A DNA stretch of 64,000 nucleotides, from the NCBI GenBank assembly GCA_022820925.1, contig JAJEEO010000006.1:124001-188000 (forward strand). Reading direction: 5' to 3'. Origin of the DNA: Acidimicrobiia bacterium (GTDB lineage: Bacteria; Actinomycetota; Acidimicrobiia; Acidimicrobiales; Poriferisodalaceae). The translations under genes were made by a program, and so were the position numbers. Shown piece after piece: positions 24,985 through 33,483 of the stretch (position 1 is its first letter; each line of letters opens with the position of its first letter). A model generated the notes under the pieces. It was not told the DNA's origin, ran no database searches, and worked only from the letters and a program-made list of their open reading frames with translations.

Positions 24985-26256
24985 TCAGGTGCGGTCTCGC
25001 CAGAGCCTCGCCATTCCTGAGGCCGCCCGGTAGAGCCCGCGGGGTCCGAGCGGTCCGGTGTTGCTCTGCAGCAGATCGGTCGAGACGCGCATCGCCAGGT
25101 CGCCCATGCGCGGCGAGCGGATCGCGAGCTGGGTCAGCTTGCGCATCAGCCCGGGGCGGCCAAGGGCGCGAGTCGTCAGGCGGCCCAGATGGTGGTAGCG
25201 CTCCCAGCGATCCGCGAGCGCCGTCTCGTAACGGCGCAGCATGAGGCCGTCATCCGCGTCGAGCGCGTGACCGATGACCTCGGCAGCCAGCCGGCCGGTT
25301 GCCAGCGCCGGCCCGATGCCGTCACCATTCCACGGGTTGACGCTGCCCGCTGCGTCGCCGACGACGACCCAATTCGGCCCTGAGCGGGGTCTCACCGAGC
25401 CCCCCATGGGCAGCCGACCGCCGACAGGTGGACTCGCCGGCCCAGCGGGGTCGATCTCCCAGCGGTCGGGGATCTGCTTGGTCCACTGTTCGAAGAGGCC
25501 TTCCAGGGAGATGGCCTCGTTGCCGTAGTGATGGCTGAGCAGGCCGATGCCGACGTTGGCGGTGCCGTCACCGACCGGGAACACCCAGCCGTATCCGGGC
25601 AGCTGCTCGCCGCCCGAATCGGTCAGGGCGAAGACCGACTCGATCCACGGTTCGGCGTGTCGCGGCGTGGGGTAGTACGCACGCATCGCCAAGCCTTGCG
25701 CGTAGGTGCGCGTCCGCACGGTGCCGAGCGCACGGCCGAAGCCCGAACGTGGCCCGTCGGCGATCACGACGTATCGAGCGAGCGCGGTCAGCTCCCCGCA
25801 ACCGCCGTCATTGCTCTGGCGGGCAATCCCATGGCAGCCGCGCAGGTGTCCATCGCTGATCAGCGGCGCAGTGACCTCGGTACCGGTGAGGGTGCGCGCT
25901 CCGGCCGCCTGGGCGCGGGCGAACATGAGCGCGTCCAGTCGCGGCCGGCGCACGACCGCGCCGTAGCTCGGCCACTGAGCGTCCTGCGGCCACCGCACCT
26001 CGAGGCTTTGGCCGTGCGCCGTGATGCGCAGCCCTCGGTGCAGATGCCAGTGCGCAGCAACCGGATCGCAGCCCATGGCGATGAGCTCGCCGACAGCGAC
26101 CGGTGTGAGCGCATCACCGCACGCGCGTTCACGCGGGTGCGACGAGCGCTCGATGAGCAGCACATCACGCCCCTGCTGCGCGGACCAGTACGCGGCTGCG
26201 CAGCCGGCAGGGCCGCCGCCCACGACCAGCACATCGCATGAGAGCGTCTGCGTCAC
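24985..26256 (-). CDS. Geranylgeranyl reductase family flavoprotein (MenJ-like)
   Basis: A 423-residue FAD enzyme. V-V-G-G-G-P-A-G-C-A-A-A-Y (10-22) is the dinucleotide motif, R-E-R-A-C-G-D-A-L-T-P is typical of the family, and G-D-A-A-G-S-V-N-P-W-N-G-D-G-I-G-P-A-L-A-T-G is the second FAD motif. Members saturate isoprenoid double bonds, in actinobacteria often one unit of menaquinone (MenJ). Placement beside cytochrome bc and complex I genes supports a quinone role, but lipid or phytol substrates are possible. GTG start, 60 bases after the monoheme cytochrome c gene. Confidence 0.82.
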   Translation of the reverse strand: MTQTLSCDVLVVGGGPAGCAAAYWSAQQGRDVLLIERSSHPRERACGDALTPVAVGELIAMGCDPVAAHWHLHRGLRITAHGQSLEVRWPQDAQWPSYGAVVRRPRLDALMFARAQAAGARTLTGTEVTAPLISDGHLRGCHGIARQSNDGGCGELTALARYVVIADGPRSGFGRALGTVRTRTYAQGLAMRAYYPTPRHAEPWIESVFALTDSGGEQLPGYGWVFPVGDGTANVGIGLLSHHYGNEAISLEGLFEQWTKQIPDRWEIDPAGPASPPVGGRLPMGGSVRPRSGPNWVVVGDAAGSVNPWNGDGIGPALATGRLAAEVIGHALDADDGLMLRRYETALADRWERYHHLGRLTTRALGRPGLMRKLTQLAIRSPRMGDLAMRVSTDLLQSNTGPLGPRGLYRAASGMARLWRDRT

Positions 26257-26316
26257 GATGTCGGTTCGGGCTCGCGTGCGGCGTGACAGCAGGGCTGTCG
26301 CGCCCGATCTCGGGCG

Positions 26317-27090
26317 CTAGTGGCCCCCGCCACCGCCCCCGCCAGTGATTGCGCCGCCCCCGCGGTGCTCCCACTCTGCGTCGCGTTCGGCGGCGACTTC
26401 CTCGCTGATGTCCTCGCCGCCGATCACCTCGCGCACATACCGCGCGACCGAATAGAGCTGGTAGTCGTTCAGCACCTCGCCGAATGCAGGCATGTTGGAG
26501 CCGGTGTCGCCGGATATGTGAGCGCCGCCGGGCCGGTTCGGATCGCCGTAGGGCTGCCCCAATCCGATGCCCTCAGAGCCCACGGCAATCCACTCGATGA
26601 ACGCATCGTCCAGGCTTGGGAACGTCAGGAGCACCTCGCCGTTCCACAGCGGCCGTCCCACACCGCTGCCGTCGCTGCCGGAGCCGTCGCCGACATGGCA
26701 GCTCGCGCAACGCACCGCGTAGGTCGCCGCGCCCTCGTTGATGGCCGTGATCGGCTCGGGCGGCGGTTCGGTCAGCTTCACGTATACGAACGCCCACAGC
26801 GGCAGGCAGAACAGCACGGGCAGCACCCAAATCGGGATCCGGTGCCGGGTCTGCGCCGCGAGCACCCACTCCGGATCGGCCGGGGGCTCGGGCTCGACTT
26901 CGAGCAGCGCGGCCTCCTTGGCGGCAGCGATCATCTGCGCCTGCGAGGGCCCTGCTGCTGCAGCCTCGGCTGACGCCGCGGCCGCAGGAGCCGCCGCACC
27001 GCCCTCGCCGCTGCCGTCGTCTTCGAGCACACCCAAGGCGATTCGACGCTGTCGCGAGCGCTCCAGCAGGTACTCGGGAACTTCGGTCAC
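26317..27090 (-). CDS. Membrane-anchored monoheme cytochrome c
   Basis: A 257-residue protein. It starts V-T-E-V-P-E-Y-L-L-E-R-S, then an Ala/Gly-rich acidic region, one membrane helix (about 85-106), and a C-terminal cytochrome c domain with heme motif C-A-S-C-H (128-132) and axial Met in S-N-M-P-A-F-G (near 200). The end is a Gly-rich tail. GTG 27090 has a strong GGAGGA site; the longer frame to 27237 is not needed. Divergent from the bc operon, so it is a likely electron acceptor or subunit of that complex. Confidence 0.87.
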   Translation of the reverse strand: MTEVPEYLLERSRQRRIALGVLEDDGSGEGGAAAPAAAASAEAAAAGPSQAQMIAAAKEAALLEVEPEPPADPEWVLAAQTRHRIPIWVLPVLFCLPLWAFVYVKLTEPPPEPITAINEGAATYAVRCASCHVGDGSGSDGSGVGRPLWNGEVLLTFPSLDDAFIEWIAVGSEGIGLGQPYGDPNRPGGAHISGDTGSNMPAFGEVLNDYQLYSVARYVREVIGGEDISEEVAAERDAEWEHRGGGAITGGGGGGGH

Positions 27091-27412
27091 GGGTTCCTCC
27101 GCGGGGTTGCCCCCTGGGGGTCTGGCATCGGCGGCGGCGCCTGGTTCGCAGGGCACGATACGCGCTCCGGCACACCGAGGCGCAAGTCTGCCATGCAGTC
27201 GCGCCGATGGCGCAGACTGCGTCGCCCGATTGGGCATGAGCCGTCATGGTGGCGACCGCACGCTGCCGTGCTAGAACATCACGCGCCATGGCCGGGGCGC
27301 CGGTAATCTTTGCCCCGGTCTTGCTGCCGCCGACGCACCCGATGCATGATCGGATGCGTCGACGATCAGCAGCCGGCAGTCGCCGACGGGAGAACGTGGG
27401 AGGAGCGCAGGA
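27091..27412. promoter_or_regulatory. Divergent intergenic region before the bc operon
   Basis: A 322-base gap without a convincing gene, between the divergent cytochrome c gene and the bc operon. It must hold both promoters, but no clear consensus boxes are visible. An imperfect palindrome with arms GACGCA/TGCGTC around GATGCATGATC lies at about 27333-27362 and could be an operator. Confidence 0.35.
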
Positions 27413-27847
27413 GTGGTCGCACTCGTCACATCGATCCTCGTCACAGGGCTGATGATCTACGGAGTGGTGTGGTACGGCAAGCGCCGTCCATCCGACCGTC
27501 CCACGACCTGGGGCGAAGCCATGCTCGGCGCCGCCTACGTCTTCATGATCCTGCTCATGGTCTTCGGGATCGTTCCCGACCGCTGGGTCCGCCTCACCGA
27601 CAACGAGTGGGGCTGGTCCGTCGAGCGCTTCCTGGTCACGGAGGGGCAGTTCCTCACCTCACCCATCACCTTCCCGCCGATGCGCATCGACCTCAAGAAG
27701 GTCAGCGACATGGTCGTCGTGATCGAGCACGTCGCCGCGCTGGTGGGACTGCCGGTGCTGTGGATGTGGTGGCAGCGGCGCGACAAGGCCCAGCCCACCG
27801 CCGAGCCGACCTCGGACTACGGCCGACCCCTCATCAAGGGCAACTGA
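27413..27847 (+). CDS. Membrane protein of the bc operon, unknown function
   Basis: A 144-residue protein with three predicted helices: at the N-terminus (V-T-S-I-L-V-T-G-L-M-I-Y-G-V-V-W-Y), at about 36-52, and at about 105-122. A soluble loop with F-P-P-M-R-I-D-L-K-K lies between. No cofactor motif. GTG start with a GGGAGGAG-type site upstream (27400s). First gene of the bc operon, 12 bases before the ferredoxin. Probably a lineage-specific bc subunit or assembly factor. Confidence 0.65.
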   Translation: MVALVTSILVTGLMIYGVVWYGKRRPSDRPTTWGEAMLGAAYVFMILLMVFGIVPDRWVRLTDNEWGWSVERFLVTEGQFLTSPITFPPMRIDLKKVSDMVVVIEHVAALVGLPVLWMWWQRRDKAQPTAEPTSDYGRPLIKGN

Positions 27848-27859
27848 GAGCGCGACCGG

Positions 27860-28276
27860 ATGGCTTCGACCGACGCAAACCCGCCAATGCCCAAGTTCCG
27901 GGACGACTACGTCCTGCACCAGGTCGATGCCGGCTACCTCGACGCTGCTGTCAAGCCCAAGCAGTTCATCAACATCGATCAGTCCGAGTGCATCCAATGC
28001 GAGGGCTGCGTCGACATCTGCCCGTGGAAGTGCATCTGGTACGTCTCCACCGAAGCGGTCGACGAAGCCGTCGGGGTGGACTTGCCGGGGCTCGATCCCA
28101 CCGACAACGCCATCTTCATCATCGACGACGACGTGTGCACTCGCTGCGCGTTGTGCGTCGACCGCTGCCCGACCGGGGTGATCACACTGGGGCGGGTCAG
28201 CAATAATCCGCCGCCGTCGGGCGATGTCCATGGCAGGACCCACACCCACGGCTACGCCTACGGGATGCGGCTGTAG
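27860..28276 (+). CDS. 2[4Fe-4S] ferredoxin-like protein
   Basis: A 138-residue protein with two C-x2-C-x2-C-x3-C-P sites: C44/C47/C50/C54 (E-C-I-Q-C-E-G-C-V-D-I-C-P-W) and C93/C96/C99/C103 (D-V-C-T-R-C-A-L-C-V-D-R-C-P-T-G). It has an N-terminal extension and a His/Gly-rich tail. No signal peptide, so cytoplasmic. A ferredoxin inside a bc operon is unusual; it may pass electrons to the quinone pool through the bc complex or through the second Nuo complex, which lacks an NADH module. That link is inference. Confidence 0.88.
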   Translation: MASTDANPPMPKFRDDYVLHQVDAGYLDAAVKPKQFINIDQSECIQCEGCVDICPWKCIWYVSTEAVDEAVGVDLPGLDPTDNAIFIIDDDVCTRCALCVDRCPTGVITLGRVSNNPPPSGDVHGRTHTHGYAYGMRL

Positions 28277-28339
28277 TCCGGGCCCGATGCTCGTAGTGCT
28301 GCGACAGCGAAGGATCCGATCCACCTAGATCGAACAGAT

Positions 28340-29140
28340 ATGGCGAACACCCTCGAGTCTCCCAAGAGCAAGCCGAACCTGCCGCAGCGCATGCAGAACG
28401 CGCAGCAGCAGGCGGCCGATTGGATGCAGGACAGCCAGTTCTGGACATCGATCTTCCGACCGGGGTCGATCTTCCGCAAGGGCTACACCGACAGCCCGCG
28501 GAACCGCTCCTACGTCATCATGAACAGCGTCCTGTACCACCTTCACCCGGTGAAGGTGAAGCGGCACGCGGTCAAGGTCAGCTACACGCTGTGCCTCGGC
28601 GGGCTCAGCTTCTTCCTGTTCATCCTGCTGACCATCACCGGCATCTTCCTGATGTTCTTCTACCGGCCCACCGACACGGCCGCGTGGGCCGACATCGAGA
28701 GCCTCCACACGCAGGTCGCGTTCGGCCTGCTTGTGCGAAACATGCATCGATGGGCCGCGCACCTCATGGTGCTCACCGTGTTCCTGCACATGGCCCGGGT
28801 CTTCTACCACGGCGCCTACAAGGCACCGAGAGAGTTCAACTGGGTCATCGGCGTGATCCTGCTGAAGCTGACGCTCTTGCTCAGCTTCACCGGCTACCTC
28901 TTGCCGTGGGATCAGTTGGCCCTGTGGGCGGTGACGGTGGGCACGAACATGATGGGCTTCACGCCCGTCTTCGGGTCCCAGGTCCGATTCGTGCTGCTAG
29001 GAAGCCAAGACATCGGATCAGAGACGCTCTTGCGCTGGTACGTACTGCACGTCTTGATGCTGCCGTTCGTGATCGTCATCTTCATGGCGATCCACTTCTG
29101 GAGAGTCAGAAAGGACGGCGGTATATCGGGACCCCTGTAA
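28340..29140 (+). CDS. Cytochrome b6-like subunit (heme b-binding)
   Basis: A 266-residue protein with four helices. Heme ligands: H136 and H150 (spacing x13) in the second helix, H237 and H252 (spacing x14) in the fourth; x14 in the last helix is the b6-type spacing. S-F-T-G-Y-L-L-P-W-D-Q follows the family pattern around the Qo site. The protein ends after helix four, so the C-terminal part of cytochrome b is a separate gene, as in b6f complexes. The N-terminal 60 residues are an extra soluble segment. Confidence 0.93.
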   Translation: MANTLESPKSKPNLPQRMQNAQQQAADWMQDSQFWTSIFRPGSIFRKGYTDSPRNRSYVIMNSVLYHLHPVKVKRHAVKVSYTLCLGGLSFFLFILLTITGIFLMFFYRPTDTAAWADIESLHTQVAFGLLVRNMHRWAAHLMVLTVFLHMARVFYHGAYKAPREFNWVIGVILLKLTLLLSFTGYLLPWDQLALWAVTVGTNMMGFTPVFGSQVRFVLLGSQDIGSETLLRWYVLHVLMLPFVIVIFMAIHFWRVRKDGGISGPL

Positions 29141-29175
29141 GTCCTTGGTGAACACAGGCCGATGAGTACACGCAG

Positions 29176-29943
29176 ATGACTGAGATCCCCGAACACCTCC
29201 TGCGGCGCAGCGCCGAAGCCAGGGCTCGCGCTACGGGCGCGCCCGCGCCCGGCGACGGCGACGCTCCGGCTGCTGCGGAGCCCGGTGACGACGACGGCGT
29301 CACGATCCCGCGCTCGCTGCTCGAGGCCAGCCAGCAGCCGGGCGGGGCGCCCGCTGTGGCTGGCATGGTCGGCGCCGGCGGACCAGCTGCGGCCGGCGGC
29401 GGCGTGGCCACGACGCTCCCGCCGCTGATGGCGGGACCGGCGGGCAACACTCACCGTCTGCTGACGGTCGTCAAGTCGGGCTCGATTCAAGACGTCAAGG
29501 CCTCCCCGGGCGACAAGGTGCACGTCTGGCCCCACCTGCTGGCCGCGGAGTTCACCGCAGCGCTGTTCATCACGGCCTTCACGCTGGTGTTCTCGCTGTT
29601 CATCAACGCGCCGCTGCTCGAGCTGGCCAATCACAACGAGACGCCCAACCCCTCCAAGGCGCCGTGGTACTTCCTGGGCCTGCAGGAACTGCTCACGATG
29701 TTCGACCCGATGATCGCGGGCGTGACGATTCCCGGCGTTGTGCTGGTGCTGCTGGGGTTTGCGCCCTACATCGACAAGAACCCGTCGCAGCGGCCCGAGG
29801 ACCGCAAGTTCGCCATCTCCGTCCAGACGATCCACCTCATGTTCTGGGCGGTGCTGGTCATCATCGGCTCGTTCTTCCGCGGACAGGGCTTCAACTTCAC
29901 CTACCCGTGGGACACCGGTCTGCACGGCATCTTCCACCTGTAG
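29176..29943 (+). CDS. Cytochrome b C-terminal part / subunit IV-like
   Basis: A 255-residue protein. It starts M-T-E-I-P-E-H-L-L-R-R-S, followed by about 90 residues rich in Ala, Gly and Pro. The membrane part has three helices and the Qo-loop equivalent of PEWY in P-N-P-S-K-A-P-W-Y-F-L-G-L-Q-E. This is the PetD-like half of a split cytochrome b. The N-terminal signature is shared with the divergent cytochrome c, suggesting a common docking element. 35 bases follow the b6-like gene. Confidence 0.9.
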   Translation: MTEIPEHLLRRSAEARARATGAPAPGDGDAPAAAEPGDDDGVTIPRSLLEASQQPGGAPAVAGMVGAGGPAAAGGGVATTLPPLMAGPAGNTHRLLTVVKSGSIQDVKASPGDKVHVWPHLLAAEFTAALFITAFTLVFSLFINAPLLELANHNETPNPSKAPWYFLGLQELLTMFDPMIAGVTIPGVVLVLLGFAPYIDKNPSQRPEDRKFAISVQTIHLMFWAVLVIIGSFFRGQGFNFTYPWDTGLHGIFHL

Positions 29944-29955
29944 GAGCACGTCGGC

Positions 29956-30843
29956 ATGTCCACCGGAACCATCCTCGCGATTGCCATACCGGTCATCGTT
30001 GTGCTCGGTGCGGTGGTCGGCTTTGTGTCATTGCGTCGCCGTGACGTCTCGGGGCTCGGCTACCTGTCGCGTGAGACCCGCCGGCGTGACGAGATGGCGG
30101 CCGCCAGTGCAGGCGAGGCAACCCCCGACGACGATGCCGGCGCATTCGGCGTCAGTTCGGAAGCACGCGAGCTCGAGCGCTCTGTGGCGCTGGAACGCCG
30201 CCCGCCGCCTGTCGCGGTCGACGAGCCCGAGCTGCCCCAGGACTGGGCGCCGCCGCCTGCCGAGGAAGTGGGAGTCACGCGCCGGCAGTTCCTGAACCGG
30301 TCGTCGGTCTTGCTGATGGCGACCGGTCTGGGCACATTCAACGCCGCCATGATCGCCTTCCTGTGGCCCCGCCCGATCGGCGGTTTCGGCTCGAAGATCA
30401 AGATCGGCACCGTGGATGCAGTGGACGAGGCGATCGCATCGGGGACTCCCGCGGAGAACTTCTCGTACTTCTCCGAGGCCCGCAGCTACATCCAGCCGTA
30501 CCCGACCGACGCGGCGACGCTGTCCAACGCCGAGGCGACCTACGGCGGCGCTGTGCTCGAAGGCATGCAGCTGGGATACGTGGCGCTCTGGCAGGTGTGC
30601 CCCCATCTGGGCTGCAAGGTGCCGGTGTGCGGCAGCTCGCAGTGGTTCGAGTGCCCCTGCCATGGTTCGAAGTACAACCGTGTGGGCGAGAAGAAGTCGG
30701 GTCCGGCGCCACGCGGCATGGACCGGTTCCCGTTGACGATCGAAGACGGGAATGTCTTCGTCGATACCGGGCGGGTGTCCCAGGGTCCCGCCATCGGCGT
30801 CGACACCACGGGACAGGGCCTCGAGGGACCGCACTGTGCATGA
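29956..30843 (+). CDS. Rieske iron-sulfur protein of the bc complex
   Basis: A 295-residue protein with an N-terminal helix, a hydrophilic linker, and a second helix preceded by the twin-Arg-like T-R-R-Q-F-L-N-R-S (about 108-116). The Rieske domain has C-P-H-L-G-C (about 215) and C-P-C-H-G-S (about 232), each giving one Cys and one His to the [2Fe-2S] cluster plus the disulfide pair. It moves electrons from quinol to cytochrome c outside the membrane. 12 bases after subunit IV. Confidence 0.93.
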   Translation: MSTGTILAIAIPVIVVLGAVVGFVSLRRRDVSGLGYLSRETRRRDEMAAASAGEATPDDDAGAFGVSSEARELERSVALERRPPPVAVDEPELPQDWAPPPAEEVGVTRRQFLNRSSVLLMATGLGTFNAAMIAFLWPRPIGGFGSKIKIGTVDAVDEAIASGTPAENFSYFSEARSYIQPYPTDAATLSNAEATYGGAVLEGMQLGYVALWQVCPHLGCKVPVCGSSQWFECPCHGSKYNRVGEKKSGPAPRGMDRFPLTIEDGNVFVDTGRVSQGPAIGVDTTGQGLEGPHCA

Positions 30844-30844
30844 C

Positions 30845-31999
30845 ATGAGCGCGAACGCGTCAGTCGGGCACGGAGGCCATCACCTGCTGGGCGTCAGCAC
30901 CGAGCGCTCGATCGCGATCGTGCTGCTGGCCATCGTGGTGATCGGCTGGGCGATCTACGTCTTCATCAACATCCGTCAGGCCAAGGCCGAAGTCGGCAGC
31001 GAGATCGAGCTGGCGCCCAATCGCGGCAACCTGCCCGATGACGAAGAGCTGGAGGGCCGCCGGCTCGAGAAGGTCCAGGCGTTCGGCGTCTTGATGCTCT
31101 TGATCATGGCGCTGGTATTGCCGATCTACTGGATGCTTGAAGGCGGGCGCCGCTCAGGTGCTGAGACGGCGTTCTCCGATGCGTCGATCGCTCGTGGCGC
31201 TGCGCTGGCCGCCGAGCAGGAATGCACCGACTGCCATGGCGCCGACCTGGGAGGCGCGCGATTCGCGCCGGTGGTGCTCGACATCGGCAACCAAGTTGCC
31301 GACCGGGACTCCTTCATCATCAACACGACGTGGGAGGGTCCCTCGCTCGACGACGTGTTCACCCGGTTCGACACCGACGCCGAGACTCTGGACGAGGTCA
31401 GCGAGGTGCGGCAGATCCTCGTGTACGGCCGGGGAGTCATGCCGTCGTGGGGGCTCGAAGGCGGCGGCCCGCTGAACGACCAGGAGATTGACGACCTGGT
31501 GGCCTGGCTGTGGAGCGAGCGCATTTCCGACGAGGAGGCGCAGGCGCGCGCCCAGGCCCGCTTCGACGCCGCCAAGGCATCCGACAGCTACAGCGGAGAC
31601 TCCGACGGCAAGATCCTGTTCGACCTGCACTGTGCCCGCTGCCATACGCCCCGCTGGCCCGGCCGCGGCTCCGCCCAGTTGCCGAACAACGGCGGCACCA
31701 TCGAGGTCCAGCCGGGGCCTGACGGAGCCGGTCGCTACGGACCGCCGCTCAACAAGGTGAGCCTCGAGCGGTTGTTCCCCGACATTGCCGATCACATCTC
31801 GTTCATCGAGAGCGGCGCGGCCGACAACGTTCCCTTCGGTGAGTTCGCACGGCTCGGCAACTACGGCATGCCCGGCTTCGGACGGGTCCTCAGCGACGAC
31901 GAGATCCGCCAGATCGCCGAGTACGAGCGCAGCCTCAACCCAGACGACCAAGTGCTGCCCAGCTTCGAGCAGCTGCATGAGCCGGAGGACGCCGAATGA
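30845..31999 (+). CDS. Diheme cytochrome c subunit of the bc complex
   Basis: A 384-residue protein with two membrane helices (about 20-42 and 78-97) and two cytochrome c domains. Heme motifs are C-T-D-C-H (about 126-130) and C-A-R-C-H (about 262-266), with likely axial Met residues in G-V-M-P-S-W and Y-G-M-P-G-F. Actinobacterial QcrC is also diheme, but this protein is larger with two helices. ATG 30845; GTG 30836 overlaps the Rieske gene and is an alternative. It ends in ATGA overlap with the next gene. Confidence 0.9.
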   Translation: MSANASVGHGGHHLLGVSTERSIAIVLLAIVVIGWAIYVFINIRQAKAEVGSEIELAPNRGNLPDDEELEGRRLEKVQAFGVLMLLIMALVLPIYWMLEGGRRSGAETAFSDASIARGAALAAEQECTDCHGADLGGARFAPVVLDIGNQVADRDSFIINTTWEGPSLDDVFTRFDTDAETLDEVSEVRQILVYGRGVMPSWGLEGGGPLNDQEIDDLVAWLWSERISDEEAQARAQARFDAAKASDSYSGDSDGKILFDLHCARCHTPRWPGRGSAQLPNNGGTIEVQPGPDGAGRYGPPLNKVSLERLFPDIADHISFIESGAADNVPFGEFARLGNYGMPGFGRVLSDDEIRQIAEYERSLNPDDQVLPSFEQLHEPEDAE

Positions 32000-32823
32000 G
32001 CACATCGCACGTTCTCGGGATCGTCAGCTGGGACCCTGTTCTCACCGGCTACTTGGCCGTCATCATCGGTGTCTTGGTCTTGTGCGGGTCGGTGTACCTG
32101 CTGCTCGCGACCAACCTCGGCGTCCGGCTCGGCTTCCTCGTCGCGTGGACCGGCCTGTGGGGCTGGATGCTGCTGATGGCGATCGTGTGGTGGGTGTTCG
32201 GCATCGGCTGGATCGGCAGCCAACCGGGTTGGAATGTGATCCAGGTCGCCACCGACCCCGCTGTCGTGCCCGTCGAAGAGGTGCAGCAGCTGTCGGGCCG
32301 CGGTGTGGACGGCCTGCCGTCTGACTGGACCGAGGTCGACGAGGCCGATGCGCGCTCAGCGGCAGACAGCCATGTGGTCTGCGCCGATGCCGATCCGCGG
32401 CGACTGCTGGCCGTGAACTCGTGCCTGTTCACTGCCGCCACGGACTACTTCACGCACCGGGTGGTCGTCACCGGCGGCGAGCGGTACCGCCCGCTCGGCG
32501 TTCCCGACAATGTCATCACCCAGTACTTCTTCCCGAGTCGTGGCCGCCCCAACTATGCGGTCGTGCAGATCCAGCCCTACGCACCGGTGGCCGATATCGA
32601 CCCGAACCGGCTCGACGATGAGGGCGCGCTGATCCTGCCGGTCGCCGAGATCGACGACGACGCCCCCGTGTATTCCGTCGTGATGGTGCGAGACCACGGC
32701 AGCGTCAGGCTTCGACCGGCCCTGCTGACGATCTTCTCGGCGTTGCTGTTCGGTTTGGGCTGCTATCACCTGCATCGCAGGGACCAGGCCATCTGGGCGG
32801 TACGCGAAGCTGCGGGCCAGTGA
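31996..32823 (+). CDS. Membrane protein of the bc operon, unknown function
   Basis: A 275-residue protein with two helices near the N-terminus (about 16-38 and 45-70), a 150-residue soluble domain with two cysteines (V-V-C-A-D and N-S-C-L-F), and a helix near the C-terminus. Tyr/Phe-rich T-D-Y-F-T-H-R-V and Q-Y-F-F-P-S are present but no cofactor motif. ATG overlaps the diheme cytochrome stop (ATGA), so it is part of the same unit. Not recognised; probably a lineage-specific bc subunit. Confidence 0.7.
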   Translation: MSTSHVLGIVSWDPVLTGYLAVIIGVLVLCGSVYLLLATNLGVRLGFLVAWTGLWGWMLLMAIVWWVFGIGWIGSQPGWNVIQVATDPAVVPVEEVQQLSGRGVDGLPSDWTEVDEADARSAADSHVVCADADPRRLLAVNSCLFTAATDYFTHRVVVTGGERYRPLGVPDNVITQYFFPSRGRPNYAVVQIQPYAPVADIDPNRLDDEGALILPVAEIDDDAPVYSVVMVRDHGSVRLRPALLTIFSALLFGLGCYHLHRRDQAIWAVREAAGQ

Positions 32824-32824
32824 A

Positions 32825-32849
32825 AGTCTGGCCTCTCTTGGGCCAGACT
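32825..32849 (+). terminator. Hairpin between the bc and nuo operons
   Basis: AGTCTGGCC (32825-32833) and GGCCAGACT (32841-32849) form a perfect 9-bp stem with a 7-base loop, directly after the last bc gene. It lacks a U-run. It may end the bc transcript; nuoA begins 43 bases later with its own strong GAGGGGGA site. Confidence 0.5.
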
Positions 32850-32892
32850 GGGACCGGCATCTGATCGGCGACGCGCAGAGGGGGACCGGGTC

Positions 32893-33483
32893 ATGAACAG
32901 CGGCTTGGCGGAATACCTGCCGGTGCTGGTGCTCGGCGTGCTTGCGGTGGTGTTCGTGCTGCTGAGCATCGTCGCCTCGCGGCTGCTGGCTCCCCAGCGC
33001 ACCACCAACGCCAAGCTGGCGTCCTATGAGTGCGGCATCGTCGACCAGGCGGCCATCCCCGAGCGATTCCCGGTCCGCTTCTATCTCGTAGCGATGCTGT
33101 TCATCATGTTCGACATCGAGATTGTCTTCCTGTATCCGTGGGCGGTCGCGAACGCCGAATTGGGACTCTTCGGATTCATGGCGATGCTGATCTTCGTCGT
33201 GATCTTCTTCCTGTCGTTCGTCTATGAGCTGGCGATGGGCGGGCTGGAGTGGGGCCCGCGCAAGCGCCGCGTGGTACCGCTGCCGCCGGCCACCCGCAGC
33301 GGCGTGGCCGGCGTGCGAACGGTCGGGCTGGCCGGACGCGAGTTCGTGCCCGGCGCAGATCAATCCGGCGCCGCATTGGGCGGCGTAGACCAGCCCGGCG
33401 CCGCATTGGGCGGCGTGGACCAGCCCGGCGCCGCATTGAGCGGCGCAGATCAGCCCGGCGCGGCGATGGCGGAGGCGGGCTGA
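32893..33483 (+). CDS. nuoA: Complex I subunit NuoA, set 1
   Basis: A 196-residue membrane subunit with three helices. The loop between helices 1 and 2 reads S-Y-E-C-G, keeping the ND3-type cysteine, and helix 2 has [11 protein letters not shown]. The usual length is about 120 to 140; the extra tail consists of 10-residue repeats (see repeat at 33352). Lies near the quinone cavity at the arm junction. First gene of the 14-gene operon. The TGATG overlap couples it to nuoB. Confidence 0.93.
   Translation: MNSGLAEYLPVLVLGVLAVVFVLLSIVASRLLAPQRTTNAKLASYECGIVDQAAIPERFPVRFYLVAMLFIMFDIEIVFLYPWAVANAELGLFGFMAMLIFVVIFFLSFVYELAMGGLEWGPRKRRVVPLPPATRSGVAGVRTVGLAGREFVPGADQSGAALGGVDQPGAALGGVDQPGAALSGADQPGAAMAEAG
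33352..33471 (+). repeat. 30-bp tandem repeats in the nuoA tail
   Basis: Four 30-base units (33352, 33382, 33412, 33442), each encoding about [10 protein letters not shown]. The middle two differ by few bases and the last decays. They extend NuoA with a low-complexity acidic tail. The core GACCAGCCCGGCGCC recurs near the end of nuoJ (43119-43133). Confidence 0.9.

Noticed and set aside
24906..25040. Short plus-strand ORF beginning M-P-Q-N-I-W-K-R
   Set aside because: No ribosome binding site or family; most of it is antisense to the end of the flavoprotein gene.
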